Source: Halobacteriales archaeon QS_4_62_28
GTDB lineage: Archaea; Halobacteriota; Halobacteria; Halobacteriales; Haloarculaceae
Direction of reading: 5' to 3'
Assembly: GCA_003021685.1 (NCBI GenBank)
Contig: PXRO01000053.1
Coordinates: 1-64,000 of the forward strand
DNA: 64,000 nucleotides
Shown here: positions 27,370 through 36,154 of the stretch, piece by piece
Numbering within the stretch: position 1 is the first letter of the stretch
How the letters are laid out: the number at the start of each line of letters is the position of its first letter
Notes under the pieces: model-generated
What the model saw: only the letters and a program-made list of their open reading frames with translations
The model's database searches: none
Told to the model about the DNA's origin: nothing
Translations under genes and position numbers: made by a program

Positions 27370-27906
27370 GTGTCCGAGTTCGTTCTCGACCTTCCGAAGG
27401 CGCTGCGGCAGGACCTCAAAGAGCCGCTGGGCCCGCTGTACACCGACGCCGACGAACTGCTGGCAGCGGCGACCGAACCGGTCGTGGCTGTCGGTGACAT
27501 CGTCACCTATCATTTGCTCCAGGCCGACGACACGCCAGCGGTCGCACTGGTCGACGAGCGGACGAAACGGACCGACGTCGACGAGGAGATCCGGGAGGCA
27601 GTCGGGGGGTTCGACCACCGCTACACCGTCGACAACCCACCGGCGACGCTGACGGGAGACCTGCTCGACGCACTGCTTGCCAGTCTCGACGAGTCGGGGA
27701 CGACGCTGATCGTCGTCGACGGGGAGGAAGACCTCGCGGCACTTCCGGCAGTCCTTGCAGTGCCCGACAGTGCGAGTGTCGTCTACGGCCAGCCAGACGA
27801 GGGGATGGTGCTCGTGACGGCCGACGACGCGTCGAAAGCGCGGGCCCGCCAACTCATCGACGGGATGGACGGGCCAACCGACGAGGCACTGGCATTGCTG
27901 GCATAG
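27370..27906 (+). CDS. GTP-dependent dephospho-CoA kinase (DUF359)
   Basis: Catalyses the last step of archaeal coenzyme A synthesis using GTP, 178 residues. Family blocks are GDIVTYHLL, ALVDERTKR, NPPATLT and VDGEEDLAALPAVL. It starts at GTG 27370, the second base after the spt4 stop, and closes the aIF2-gamma operon, a placement also seen in other archaea. Confidence 0.9.
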   Translation: MSEFVLDLPKALRQDLKEPLGPLYTDADELLAAATEPVVAVGDIVTYHLLQADDTPAVALVDERTKRTDVDEEIREAVGGFDHRYTVDNPPATLTGDLLDALLASLDESGTTLIVVDGEEDLAALPAVLAVPDSASVVYGQPDEGMVLVTADDASKARARQLIDGMDGPTDEALALLA

Positions 27907-27918
27907 CTTCCGGGACTG

Positions 27919-28923
27919 TCACTGCAAGACGTGTATGTGGCGCACCAGCGACCGGTGGACCCGGCGCTCGAACCGCGATTCGACGGTCCAGCCAGCGTCG
28001 CGGGCGGCTTGCTCCCACGAACGGTCGGCGACGAGGACAGCGCGTGGCGCGATCCGACGGGCTTCATCGAGCGTACCAGAGACGACGGTGTCGAGTTCGC
28101 CTTCGATTTTCGACTGGCGGCCGTAGGGGGCGTCGAAGACGACGGCATCAGCCGCGTCGTCCCGGATCGGGAGTGCTGTTCCGTCGGCGCGGGCAACCGC
28201 GAAGTCGTCGAGATGCGCAGCGAGATTCTCCCGGGTGCCCCGGACCATCTTCGACTGGACGTCGGTGCCGAACACGTCCGCGCCGACGAGACCGGCCTCG
28301 ATCAGGATGCCGCCGGTGCCACACATCGGGTCGACGACCCGCTGGCCCGTGCGCGCACCGGCGATGGTGACGATGGCGCGGGCTTCCAGTGGGTCCATAC
28401 TGCCCGGCTGGCTGAACGGGCGGTCCATCGGCGCGCGCTCGCCGTAGTCCCGTGTCGAGGTGGCCGCGAGCCAGCCCAGTGCACAGACGCCGTCGGCATC
28501 GTCCGTGACCGCACGTTCGTCCGTCGCTTGCTGTGGACCGGCACTGAACAGCGCCCGGAGTTCGTGGTCGGGGTCGTCCAGGTCGACCGAAAACCCTCGT
28601 TCGACCAGCACCTGCCCGAGTTCGCGCTCGACGCGCTGGGTATCGATCTCGGTCGTCGAACGAACGTCGACGGCCCTGACCGCGACCGAACCGCTGCGTT
28701 CGATAGTCGCGGCGGTCAGCGCGACGACGGCACTCTCGTGGTCCGACTCGCAGGTGGCCAGCAGCTCGCTGGCCCGGTGGGTAAAGGCGAGGTGGGCCAC
28801 ACGGTCCGTAATGGCACGCGCGGTCGCCAGCCCGGGTGCCAGTAGTTTGACATCGCTCGTGGCACTCGCCGCTTCACGGGCCGCGAAGGCGTCGTCCTGA
28901 CCGGCGAGTTCGAGAACGTACAC
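27919..28923 (-). CDS. tRNA (guanine-10-N2) dimethyltransferase (Trm-G10/Trm11 type)
   Basis: SAM-dependent methyltransferase for tRNA G10, 334 residues. The N-terminal THUMP-like RNA-binding domain (about 1-150) is followed by a Rossmann MTase with DPMCGTGGILIEAG for SAM and DAPYG in place of DPPYG as the catalytic motif IV. The TIGR01177 pattern fits well. It is convergent with the dephospho-CoA kinase gene, with 12 bp between stops. The Pro-to-Ala change in motif IV is common in this group and need not abolish activity. Confidence 0.9.
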   Translation of the reverse strand: MYVLELAGQDDAFAAREAASATSDVKLLAPGLATARAITDRVAHLAFTHRASELLATCESDHESAVVALTAATIERSGSVAVRAVDVRSTTEIDTQRVERELGQVLVERGFSVDLDDPDHELRALFSAGPQQATDERAVTDDADGVCALGWLAATSTRDYGERAPMDRPFSQPGSMDPLEARAIVTIAGARTGQRVVDPMCGTGGILIEAGLVGADVFGTDVQSKMVRGTRENLAAHLDDFAVARADGTALPIRDDAADAVVFDAPYGRQSKIEGELDTVVSGTLDEARRIAPRAVLVADRSWEQAARDAGWTVESRFERRVHRSLVRHIHVLQ

Positions 28924-29034
28924 GCACGGGACTGGGAACGCGACGGCTTTCAGCGTGCCGATCCGAACCTTTTCAGCGAAAATATACCTTGTCTGACATT
29001 ACGGGCGTGCGACCTGTCAGTCCGTGCCATCAAC

Positions 29035-29052
29035 CTTTATAAGCCTTAAATA
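29035..29052 (+). promoter_or_regulatory. TATA boxes before tbp
   Basis: CTTTATAAG (29035-29043) and CTTAAATA (29045-29052) are overlapping-range TATA elements. The first would start transcription a few bases before the ATG at 29071; the second lies very close, and TBP may feed back on its own promoter. Confidence 0.5.
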
Positions 29053-29070
29053 CATGTTTTAAATCGAGAC

Positions 29071-29631
29071 ATGGTTGACCCCAAGGAAACCATCAATATC
29101 GAAAACGTCGTCGCCTCGACTGGCATTGGGCAAGAGCTCGACCTCCAGAGCGTGGCGATGGATCTGGAAGGGGCGGACTACGATCCCGAGCAGTTCCCCG
29201 GTCTCGTCTACCGCACCCAGGACCCCAAGTCGGCGGCACTGATCTTCCGTTCGGGCAAGATCGTCTGTACCGGTGCGAAAAGTACCGACGATGTCCACCA
29301 GAGCCTGCGTATCGTCTTCGACAAACTCCGAGACCTGAACATCCAGGTCGACGAGGATCCGGAGATCGTCGTCCAGAACATCGTCACATCGGCTGATCTC
29401 GGTCGGACGCTCAACCTGAACGCCATCGCAATCGGGCTGGGTCTGGAGAACATCGAGTACGAACCCGAACAGTTTCCCGGTCTCGTCTATCGACTCGACG
29501 ACCCCGACGTGGTTGCACTCCTCTTCGGTTCGGGCAAACTCGTCATCACGGGTGGGAAAGAGCCAGACGACGCGAAGGAAGCCGTCGACAAGATCGTCTC
29601 GCGACTCGAAGATCTCGGTCTGCTAGAATGA
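29071..29631 (+). CDS. tbp: TATA-box-binding protein
   Basis: General transcription factor, 186 residues built from two direct repeats of the saddle fold. The matching halves contain NIENVVAST / VQNIVTSAD, then PEQFPGLVYR in both, then FRSGKIVCTGAK / FGSGKLVITGGK. The acidic, short form is typical of haloarchaea, which often carry several TBPs. Starts at ATG 29071 after a short leader. Mobile-element debris begins directly after its stop. Confidence 0.97.
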   Translation: MVDPKETINIENVVASTGIGQELDLQSVAMDLEGADYDPEQFPGLVYRTQDPKSAALIFRSGKIVCTGAKSTDDVHQSLRIVFDKLRDLNIQVDEDPEIVVQNIVTSADLGRTLNLNAIAIGLGLENIEYEPEQFPGLVYRLDDPDVVALLFGSGKLVITGGKEPDDAKEAVDKIVSRLEDLGLLE

Positions 29632-29733
29632 CATCCTCTCCGGCCTGAACCCGGGTTCCCCCACGCTCGGGGTCCGGCCGGTCCCGACGCCAACGGGGGT
29701 GAGATTCCGCCGCGTGGGCGTACTCCGAAGTGA
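29632..29733 (+). pseudogene. possible tnpB 3'-end remnant downstream of tbp
   Basis: In frame just after the tbp TGA, 33 codons read through PGFPHARGPAG and NGGEIPPRGRTPK to a TGA at 29731. The DNA parallels the minus strand of 1-232, including the GGGGGTGAGATTCC / GGGGGCAAGATTCC block and a GTACTCC end. As at 1-232, assignment to a TnpB tail and guide-RNA region is inference; the shared pattern is seen directly. Confidence 0.4.
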
Positions 29734-29817
29734 TGCGACTCACGCCCGCCGTGAACAGCATTGGGTCTCCGGTAGCAGCAGTGTTCAGAGAAGAGATCGA
29801 GAGAAACGCTTACAAAG

Positions 29818-30065
29818 CACCGAAAGCCCTCGCGGCACTCGACCGCTCCGGGGCTCGCTGCGCTCCTCGCCCCCGGCTGCGGTGCTTTCGTCGCCCGGGA
29901 GGGACCGACCGCCGCTCGCCCTTTCATCCACCAGGTATCGGCTGGTTCACCGACTGAATCCTGGCGGATGAAAGGGCGAGTGCAGTTGCGGGAACCCCGG
30001 CGAAGCAAGCACGCGAAGCGCGCGCAGCGAGCCGTGGGACTGCAACTGCACGAGGGCTTTCGGTG
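29818..30065 (+). repeat. nested inverted-repeat fold-back element (248 bp)
   Basis: The outer arms CACCGAAAGCCCTCG (29818-29832) and CGAGGGCTTTCGGTG (30051-30065) are perfect. Inside, CTCGCCCTTTCATCCACCA (29915-29933) mirrors 29962-29980 with one mismatch, and GTGCAGTTGC (29980-29989) mirrors GCAACTGCAC (30042-30051). The rest is the GC-rich GCTCGCTGCGC-type sequence common between haloarchaeal genes. No gene is called in 29632-30168. Confidence 0.65.
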
Positions 30066-30168
30066 TCTCCGACATATCCGGTACGGTTGCTTATTTTAAC
30101 AGTTCCTATCGAGACAAACGAGAAGAGTGGACCATGGATCGGCCTGATGGCCGAGCAATTGTGCAGAA

Positions 30169-30450
30169 TCAGGCGTCTCGACGGTGATCGCGGCCGAGAC
30201 AGAGAGAGACCACGTGGAGCACGAACGTGGCCACGAGGAAGAACGGTTCCCGTCCATCCAGTCCACCGATCACGAGCGCGGGATACGCAAGTGGGAGCGC
30301 CACAGCGGCCCAGAAAGCCGTGGTTTCAACCGGGCGAAAGACGAGGGCTTGGAGGGACTCTACGTCGATGTCGGAGGGATCGGCGTCGAAGGGCGAGGCG
30401 ATGGACATGGAACCGTTTTCCTCGCTTACGTCTTGGTCGGGTGTAATCAT
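30169..30450 (-). CDS. small two-helix membrane protein A
   Basis: A 93-residue protein of unknown function with an acidic N-terminus and two hydrophobic segments (FWAAVALPLAYPALVI and FFLVATFVLHVVSLCLG), ending in a charged GRDHRRDA tail. The second half aligns with the neighbour at 30673-30942 (AFW-A--LP, -HVVS-, then a charged tail), so the two are likely paralogues. ATG 30450 is chosen because a TATA-like GCTAAATC lies about 25 nt upstream. A MITE separates the pair. Confidence 0.6.
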   Translation of the reverse strand: MITPDQDVSEENGSMSIASPFDADPSDIDVESLQALVFRPVETTAFWAAVALPLAYPALVIGGLDGREPFFLVATFVLHVVSLCLGRDHRRDA

Positions 30451-30539
30451 ATAACGGGTCAACCGTTGAGAAGATTTAGCACGGTTCAATGGATGTAAGG
30501 CAGTTTTTACAACTGTTTACGAACCGTTCGACGGGTTTG

Positions 30540-30621
30540 ATAGTGACTGTTGTAAGTCTTTACGGGAGTGATCGCACGACGACGTGCGACCGATCCGGCA
30601 ATCAGTTACAACAGTCACTAT
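30540..30621 (-). repeat. MITE-like palindromic repeat, family F copy 2 (82 bp)
   Basis: Perfect 16-bp terminal inverted repeats ATAGTGACTGTTGTAA / TTACAACAGTCACTAT flank an inner palindrome containing GATCGCACGAC and GTCGTGCGA-type arms. The reverse complement aligns with the 82-bp copy at 6427-6508. The flanking CCGTCTC is also shared, so the unit may extend by 7 bp on one side. Confidence 0.85.
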
Positions 30622-30672
30622 GAGACGGGCCGAGAAGGCCCGAAAAAATTTATGAGCTATTCTGGCGCTGTA

Positions 30673-30942
30673 TCAGCGGCGCGGATCGTGTGTCGAGCCA
30701 ACGAGCACGGAGACGATGTGAACGACGAGCAGTCCTGACACCGCAACAGTCGTCGCAGGCCCCTCGACGAAGAGCAAGGGGAAGTAGACAGCCGGCAGGA
30801 CGATTGCGAGCCAGAACGCCGCCGCCCGGAGGACCGTCGCAGCGCCGTTTGGGAGCCGTCGGAGGCGACGCACGACCACCCGAGACAGGGAGACGCAACG
30901 CTGGATCGTATTGTGCATGCCCGACATCGGGGACATGTACAT
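30673..30942 (-). CDS. small two-helix membrane protein B
   Basis: An 89-residue protein with a basic N-terminal half (RVVVRRLRRLPNGAA) and two hydrophobic segments (FWLAIVLPAVYFPLLF and VAVSGLLVVHIVSVLVG), ending GSTHDPRR. It resembles the protein at 30169-30450 in the membrane part. The TATA-like CTATTAAATAG at 30956-30966 gives a near-leaderless start; ATG 30942 or ATG 30936 are both possible. No known function. Confidence 0.55.
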   Translation of the reverse strand: MYMSPMSGMHNTIQRCVSLSRVVVRRLRRLPNGAATVLRAAAFWLAIVLPAVYFPLLFVEGPATTVAVSGLLVVHIVSVLVGSTHDPRR

Positions 30943-31088
30943 GTTAGTTGCGAAACTATTTAATAGTGGTGTATGGTATCATGACACATAAGATATGAGA
31001 TGCATTGTTGTAGTAACGAAGCAACAACTGAAGACAAGACGAAAGAACTGAGCAGTACACATATGCTGATCCCGTGAGACAGAGCGCT

Positions 31089-31739
31089 ATGAACGCTGTC
31101 TGCTTCGATATGGATGGGGTACTCGTCGACTCGGAAGACTACTGGATCGAACGGCACCGTGAAACGATCCTGCCGACCGCGGTCCCCGACCAAACGGTCC
31201 CCGTCGAGGACGTAACGGGTATCTTCTACGAGGAAGCGTACGATATCCTCACCGAACAGTACGGTGTGGCTATCGACTACGAAGCGTTCGTCTCGCTGCA
31301 CGAGGACGCCGCAGACCAAATCTACGGCGAAAAGGTCCAGTTGACGCCGGGTGTTCGGACGGTGCTCGAAGACCTCCGATCAGCGGGCGTCCCGGTGGCG
31401 ATGGTGACGAGTTCCCCGCCAGAGTGGTACGGAATCGTCCTCGAACGGTTCGGCCTGGGCGACCTGTTCGACGCCGTCGTCAGCGCTTCGGATCTCGATG
31501 GACCGGGGAAACCGGAGCCAGCCATCTACGAGCGCGCCGCCGCCGAACTGGGCGTCGACCCCGGCGAGACCCTGACCGTCGAGGACTCCCAGCACGGCAC
31601 CGCCGCCGCCCGTCAGGCCGGAATGACCGTCGTCAGTTTCGGTGTCGGTGCGGCCGAAGGCGCGACCGAGCACGCCGATTTCGTCGCGGAGACGCCAGGA
31701 GAGATGAGCGAAATCGTGCGCTCGCAAGTCTTCGCCTGA
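31089..31739 (+). CDS. HAD-family hydrolase (beta-phosphoglucomutase-like)
   Basis: Phosphatase or phosphomutase of HAD subfamily IA, 216 residues. The nucleophile motif is FDMDGVLVDSE near the N-terminus, motif II Thr/Ser is in VAMVTSSPPEW, and motif III/IV is in PGKPEPAIYERAA, then LTVEDSQHGTAAARQAG. ATG 31089 fits the family start; the GTG at 31074 adds five residues. Substrate probably a small sugar phosphate or phosphoglycolate. Convergent with the helicase gene. Confidence 0.9.
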   Translation: MNAVCFDMDGVLVDSEDYWIERHRETILPTAVPDQTVPVEDVTGIFYEEAYDILTEQYGVAIDYEAFVSLHEDAADQIYGEKVQLTPGVRTVLEDLRSAGVPVAMVTSSPPEWYGIVLERFGLGDLFDAVVSASDLDGPGKPEPAIYERAAAELGVDPGETLTVEDSQHGTAAARQAGMTVVSFGVGAAEGATEHADFVAETPGEMSEIVRSQVFA

Positions 31740-31780
31740 TACTGCCGGCCGTCTGTGAACTGGATCTGCCCGCCGTTGCA

Positions 31781-34189
31781 CTACTCGACAGTGACGGTCC
31801 GGCGCTCCACGACCGACGGAATCGGGAGTTCGGGGAAGGTTACCTCGATGGCGAAGTCGAGTTCGTCGGCGTCACCGCCGAAGGCCGCGACGGGAACGGT
31901 CGCTTGGCCGAGATACGACGGTTTGGTTGTCATCTCGTGGCCGTTGACCGTGACGCGGATGCCCGTGCGGGCGCTGCCGGCGACGGATCGGACCGTCACC
32001 TCGTGGAATTCGCGCTCGCCCCGTTCGATCCGGTCGGGGAAGTCACCCCACTCGACCACGACGGCAGGGAGTCCCTCCGCGTTAGAGACGACGCGCTCGG
32101 CGACGCTCTCGCTCAGACCGGCCGCGACCAGCCCGGAGACGCCGGCATCGATCACGTCGGCGGGCGTGCGCAACCCCTCGGCGGCCAGCGTGCGTGCCCG
32201 GCCGGGACCGACGCCGTCGATGGCCGTCAGTCCCACGGCGTCCCCGCTGACGCCGTTCTCGACGCGGGCCTCGACGCGGCAGGCGAGGGTCGCCGCGGCC
32301 GGCCCGGCGAAGCGGTCGAGGAAGGCCCGCAGTGCCGCGAGCATCCGCAGGGCGTTCTGTTTGATCACCCAGGCGTCGCTCTGGAGTTCCGAGGGGGTCG
32401 TCCCCGACATCGACGAGCGCAGGATAGCAAGCACCTTCCGCTGGCCGGCCGAGAGGTCCTCGCCCCGGGAGCCAAGCACCGCGGCGACGGCGTTTTCCTC
32501 GTCGCTACGGGCACTGACACTGTCGAACTCGGAGGCCCCTGCGACCGCCCGCAAGACGGCGTCCTCGTCCAGCGAATCGGGGTCATCGGCCGCCCGATCG
32601 GCGCAGTCCTTGAACCGGCGGGCGGTCGCCAGCCTGAGGTAGAAATCCGAGGCTAACCGGCCGAGTGGGGTCCCCTCGACCGAGAGGTCGTCCATCTCGA
32701 CGAAACCGTCGGTGACCAGGTCCGAGAGCGTCTCGCTGACCTGCGCTCGGAGGTCGCTGCCGGCGGTGTACTGGGCCGGCGCGCTCTGTGCGCGCTGGTA
32801 GTAAAACGTGGTTTCCAGCCAGTCCATCACGTCCTCGACGTCGCCGAGTGTCCCCAGCGCGATTTCGGCGTTGAGGTGGGCATCGAGGTCTGCCGCGAGA
32901 CGGGACTCGATGTCCTTGCCGTCCCGGAGCAGTCGTCGGTACCTGTCGGCGTCGGCCCGGTCACAGACGATCCAGGCATACCCCATGTCGTCGTAACCTG
33001 GCCGGCCCGCACGCCCCAGCATCTGGAGCACGTCGAGGGGACTCATATCGACCTCTCCTTCCAGCGGGTCGTGGAGTTTCGTATCCCGGATGACGACACA
33101 GCGAGCGGGGAGATTCACACCCCAGGCAAGCGTCGATGTCGAGAAGAGCAACTGGATCAGGCCCTCCTTGAACCACGCCTCGACGCGATTCTTGTCCTCG
33201 CGAGAGAGACCCGCGTGGTGGAAGCCGACGCCGTCAAGGACGGACTGGCGAAGCGTGTCGTTGTCCAGTTCGGCGGCTTCGGTATGGAAATCGTACTCGC
33301 CGCGGGCCCCCATTGGCACGTCCCGTTCGGCGATTTCGTCGCGAGCCTTCTTTGCGGCCTGGACGGTGTCCTGACGCGAGGAGACGAACACGAGCGCCTG
33401 CCCCTCCTCGCGGATGTGAGGTTCTGCCAGGTCCAGCGTACGATACAGTCGCCGGTACTTGTCGGCAAAGGCGTTCTCGCCGTGGCTGTAGGTCTTCACG
33501 TCGGCGTTCAGCGGTACCGGCCGGTAGTCCTCGCCGAACTGGAAGGTGGTTTCATCGGGGGCGTCCAGCCACGCCGCCACGTCCTCGACGTTCTCCATCG
33601 TCGCCGACAGCGCGACCACGCGAGGATCACACAGTCGGCGGAGGCGTGAGACCGTCACCTCCAGGACCGACCCGCGCCGGTCGGAATCCAGCAGGTGGAC
33701 CTCGTCGATGAGACAGCAGTCCACGTCGGTGACAAAGGAGTACCGCCGCGAGTCGTGTTTCCGGGTCGCCGAGTCGGCCTTCTCGGGGGTCATCACGAGG
33801 ATGTCGGCCCGCTCGGCCCGGCGGGGGTTCAGGTCCCGTTCGCCCGTGACGACGTACACTGAGTACCCGAGGTCCTCGAAGCGTTCCCACTCGCTTTCCT
33901 TCTCGTTAGTAAGTGCGCGCAACGGCGCGAGAAAGAGCGCCGTCCCGCCCGCGCGCAACGTCTTGGAAATGGCGATTTCGGCCAGTGCAGTCTTGCCGCT
34001 GGCCGTCGGCGCGCTGACCACGACGTTGTCGTCCCGGTTCAGTAGCGCCGGTAGTGCTTCGGACTGCATCCGGTTGAACTCCTCGAAGGGGAAGGCGTCG
34101 GCGAACTCCGGGAGGACCGCCGCGACCGCGACGACGGACTCCCTGTCGGCGCTCCGTGACACGTCAGGCACCGGGGGCCGGGCGGGCAA
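31781..34189 (-). CDS. Hel308/Ski2-like superfamily 2 helicase
   Basis: ATP-dependent 3'-5' helicase acting at stalled forks or on RNA, 802 residues. Motif I is APTASGKT at 60-67, motif II DEVH at 162-165, motif III SAT at 195-197, and motif VI is MLGRAGRPGYDD. A winged helix and ratchet follow, then helix-hairpin-helix residues AIDGVGPGRARTL (as in Hel308), and an extra C-terminal beta-rich domain of about 90 residues (from VTVRSVAGSAR on) that resembles the Sec63-linked FN3 part of Ski2/Brr2-type helicases. The last part makes it longer than a plain Hel308. GC-rich, convergent with the HAD gene. Confidence 0.9.
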   Translation of the reverse strand: MPARPPVPDVSRSADRESVVAVAAVLPEFADAFPFEEFNRMQSEALPALLNRDDNVVVSAPTASGKTALAEIAISKTLRAGGTALFLAPLRALTNEKESEWERFEDLGYSVYVVTGERDLNPRRAERADILVMTPEKADSATRKHDSRRYSFVTDVDCCLIDEVHLLDSDRRGSVLEVTVSRLRRLCDPRVVALSATMENVEDVAAWLDAPDETTFQFGEDYRPVPLNADVKTYSHGENAFADKYRRLYRTLDLAEPHIREEGQALVFVSSRQDTVQAAKKARDEIAERDVPMGARGEYDFHTEAAELDNDTLRQSVLDGVGFHHAGLSREDKNRVEAWFKEGLIQLLFSTSTLAWGVNLPARCVVIRDTKLHDPLEGEVDMSPLDVLQMLGRAGRPGYDDMGYAWIVCDRADADRYRRLLRDGKDIESRLAADLDAHLNAEIALGTLGDVEDVMDWLETTFYYQRAQSAPAQYTAGSDLRAQVSETLSDLVTDGFVEMDDLSVEGTPLGRLASDFYLRLATARRFKDCADRAADDPDSLDEDAVLRAVAGASEFDSVSARSDEENAVAAVLGSRGEDLSAGQRKVLAILRSSMSGTTPSELQSDAWVIKQNALRMLAALRAFLDRFAGPAAATLACRVEARVENGVSGDAVGLTAIDGVGPGRARTLAAEGLRTPADVIDAGVSGLVAAGLSESVAERVVSNAEGLPAVVVEWGDFPDRIERGEREFHEVTVRSVAGSARTGIRVTVNGHEMTTKPSYLGQATVPVAAFGGDADELDFAIEVTFPELPIPSVVERRTVTVE

Positions 34190-34287
34190 AGGCGTTTCTA
34201 TCGTCGCGAGCGAGTGGCCGTTCCGAGAACGGGGCGTGTCTGCCAGTGCGGGGCAACGCCCAAGGTGACAGCGAACGAACTGTTTCT

Positions 34288-34470
34288 ATGGCACAGCGTG
34301 ATCTGGCGAAATCGCTCGAATGTCGGTGTACGCGATGCAAGTACAACAGCAACGGAACCTGTGGCTACCAGGGCCGACTCCTCATCAACTCGAACGGCGA
34401 GTGTGAGATGATGGAGACGGGGTTCGGTGGCCCGCCCGGCCCACACGGACAGGACACTGACATGGAGTGA
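34288..34470 (+). CDS. small four-Cys protein, DUF1540-like
   Basis: A 60-residue protein with CRCTRCKYNSNGTCGY, followed about 15 residues later by NGECEMME. The arrangement of a first Cys pair, YN-G-C and a last C recalls DUF1540 zinc- or metal-binding domains. ATG 34288 follows directly on a TATA-poor 98-bp gap downstream of the divergent helicase. It is too short for functional inference; the metal-binding idea is from cysteine spacing only. Confidence 0.65.
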   Translation: MAQRDLAKSLECRCTRCKYNSNGTCGYQGRLLINSNGECEMMETGFGGPPGPHGQDTDME

Positions 34471-34529
34471 TGCTGTGCCGATCTTCGCGAACCCAACGTC
34501 TTTTGTGAGACAGTCCCAACGTTCGCGCA

Positions 34530-35456
34530 ATGAGTCGCACACGCAAGCCCGACTGGCTGAAGATGCGGCCACCGTCGGGCCAGCGCTTTACCGAGATCAA
34601 GCAGTCGTTGCGCGAGCGGGACCTCCACACGGTGTGTGAGGAGGCCAACTGTCCGAACATGGGCGAGTGCTGGAGCGGCGAGAGCGGCCCCGGAACGGCG
34701 ACGTTCATGCTGATGGGTGATCGCTGTTCGCGTGGCTGTAACTTCTGTGATGTCGAAACCGGTGGGATGGAGCCACTGGATCCCGACGAACCCGAAAACG
34801 TCGCCGACGCCGTCGCCGATATCGGCCTCGATTACGTCGTCCTGACGAGCGTCGACCGGGACGACCTGCCCGACCAGGGAGCGAGTCACTTCGCCGAAAC
34901 GATCCGAGAAATAAAGGAGCGCGATCCGTCGATCCTCGTCGAGTGCCTGATCCCGGATTTCCAGGGCGAACCGGACCTGGTCCGGACGATCATCGACGCC
35001 GATCCGGACGTGATCGCGCACAACGTCGAGACCGTCGAACGCCTCCAGTGGCCCGTGCGGGACCGTCGGGCGGGCTACGAGCAGTCGCTGGCGGTACTGT
35101 CACGGGTCGCCCGCGAATCCGACAGTTACACCAAGACGAGCCTGATGCTGGGCGTCGGCGAGTACGCCCACGAAATCTACCAGACGCTCTCTGACCTCCG
35201 GGCGATCAGCGTCGACGTGGTGACGCTGGGGCAGTATCTCCAGCCCTCACGCTCGCATCTCGAGGTATCGGGGTACGTCCACCCCGACGCCTTCGAGACG
35301 TGGCGACGAGTGGCCGAGGAGGAGCTGGGCTTTGCGTACTGCGCCTCGGGGCCGATGGTGCGCTCGTCGTACCGTGCGGGCGAGCTGTTCGTGGAAGCGG
35401 TGTTAGAGGGCGAAGACGTCGACATTGCTCGCCGGCGCGCCCGTGCTGGCGACTGA
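34530..35456 (+). CDS. lipA: lipoyl synthase
   Basis: Radical-SAM enzyme inserting two sulfurs into octanoyl groups on E2 and GcvH proteins, 308 residues. The auxiliary cluster Cys are C36, C41 and C47 ([12 protein letters not shown]), the radical-SAM triad is C66, C70 and C73 (CSRGCNFC), and the C-terminal RSSYRAGE carries the conserved Ser ligand. It lies 0.7 kb upstream of the E1/E2 genes, whose lipoyl domain it would modify. Confidence 0.95.
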   Translation: MSRTRKPDWLKMRPPSGQRFTEIKQSLRERDLHTVCEEANCPNMGECWSGESGPGTATFMLMGDRCSRGCNFCDVETGGMEPLDPDEPENVADAVADIGLDYVVLTSVDRDDLPDQGASHFAETIREIKERDPSILVECLIPDFQGEPDLVRTIIDADPDVIAHNVETVERLQWPVRDRRAGYEQSLAVLSRVARESDSYTKTSLMLGVGEYAHEIYQTLSDLRAISVDVVTLGQYLQPSRSHLEVSGYVHPDAFETWRRVAEEELGFAYCASGPMVRSSYRAGELFVEAVLEGEDVDIARRRARAGD

Positions 35457-35530
35457 TCGACTCGACGCAGCAGGCAGGCTACCGACTCGACCCGATGTAC
35501 TATGTCGGCCGGGGAAGTAAGGAGAGCAAC

Positions 35531-36091
35531 ATGGACGATCAGTGGCCAGACGAAGGCGAACCAGACGACGAACTCCCCGGCGAAACGGGGTCAGTCGAGG
35601 AATTGTTGCGGTCGGGCGACGTACTCGAACTGGAACCGGACGGGACGGATCTGCGCCTGACCGAGCGATTCGAGCAGGCCTGGCACGAGCGCATCGAGCA
35701 GATGCGTGGCGGCGACCGGGCGACCAGATGGCTGGCGGCATCACGAGGGATCGATCCCGATGAAATGACGGTCAGCGACGACGAGGCGTTCGTTCTCACG
35801 CACGACGGGGAGCAGATCGGTCGTTGGCACTCCAGGGCGGCGTTCCTGGCGACGCTGGTGGCCGAACCGGTCCTGAACGAGTGGCTCTCGATGGATCGGC
35901 TGGCCGAACTGCCCGACCGGCAGCGCAGCGAGCTACCGGCGCGACTCAGCATGTTCCTCGAACGCTGTCCGATCTGTGATACTGCCCTCACGTTCACCGA
36001 AGACATAGCCGAGGACGGGACGCTCAGCGTATCACTGGACTGTCATGACTGTGGCGCGACGGTCGCAAGCGGGTTCGTCGAAGAGAGTTAA
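35531..36091 (+). CDS. haloarchaeal zinc-ribbon hypothetical protein
   Basis: A 186-residue acidic protein. The first 120 residues are alpha-helical and unrecognised (ERFEQAWHERIEQM, then WHSRAAFLATLVAEP). The C-terminus has a zinc ribbon: CPIC, then CHDCGATVASG. Shine-Dalgarno GGAG lies about 8 nt before ATG 35531; the upstream open frame overlapping lipA is not coding. It lies between lipA and the E1-alpha gene, but no link to that pathway can be shown. Confidence 0.75.
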   Translation: MDDQWPDEGEPDDELPGETGSVEELLRSGDVLELEPDGTDLRLTERFEQAWHERIEQMRGGDRATRWLAASRGIDPDEMTVSDDEAFVLTHDGEQIGRWHSRAAFLATLVAEPVLNEWLSMDRLAELPDRQRSELPARLSMFLERCPICDTALTFTEDIAEDGTLSVSLDCHDCGATVASGFVEES

Positions 36092-36154
36092 GACCCTCGT
36101 AAGATATTATTATCGGGCATTATTCGGTCGGCGATATGAACCCGCGAAACGCCT

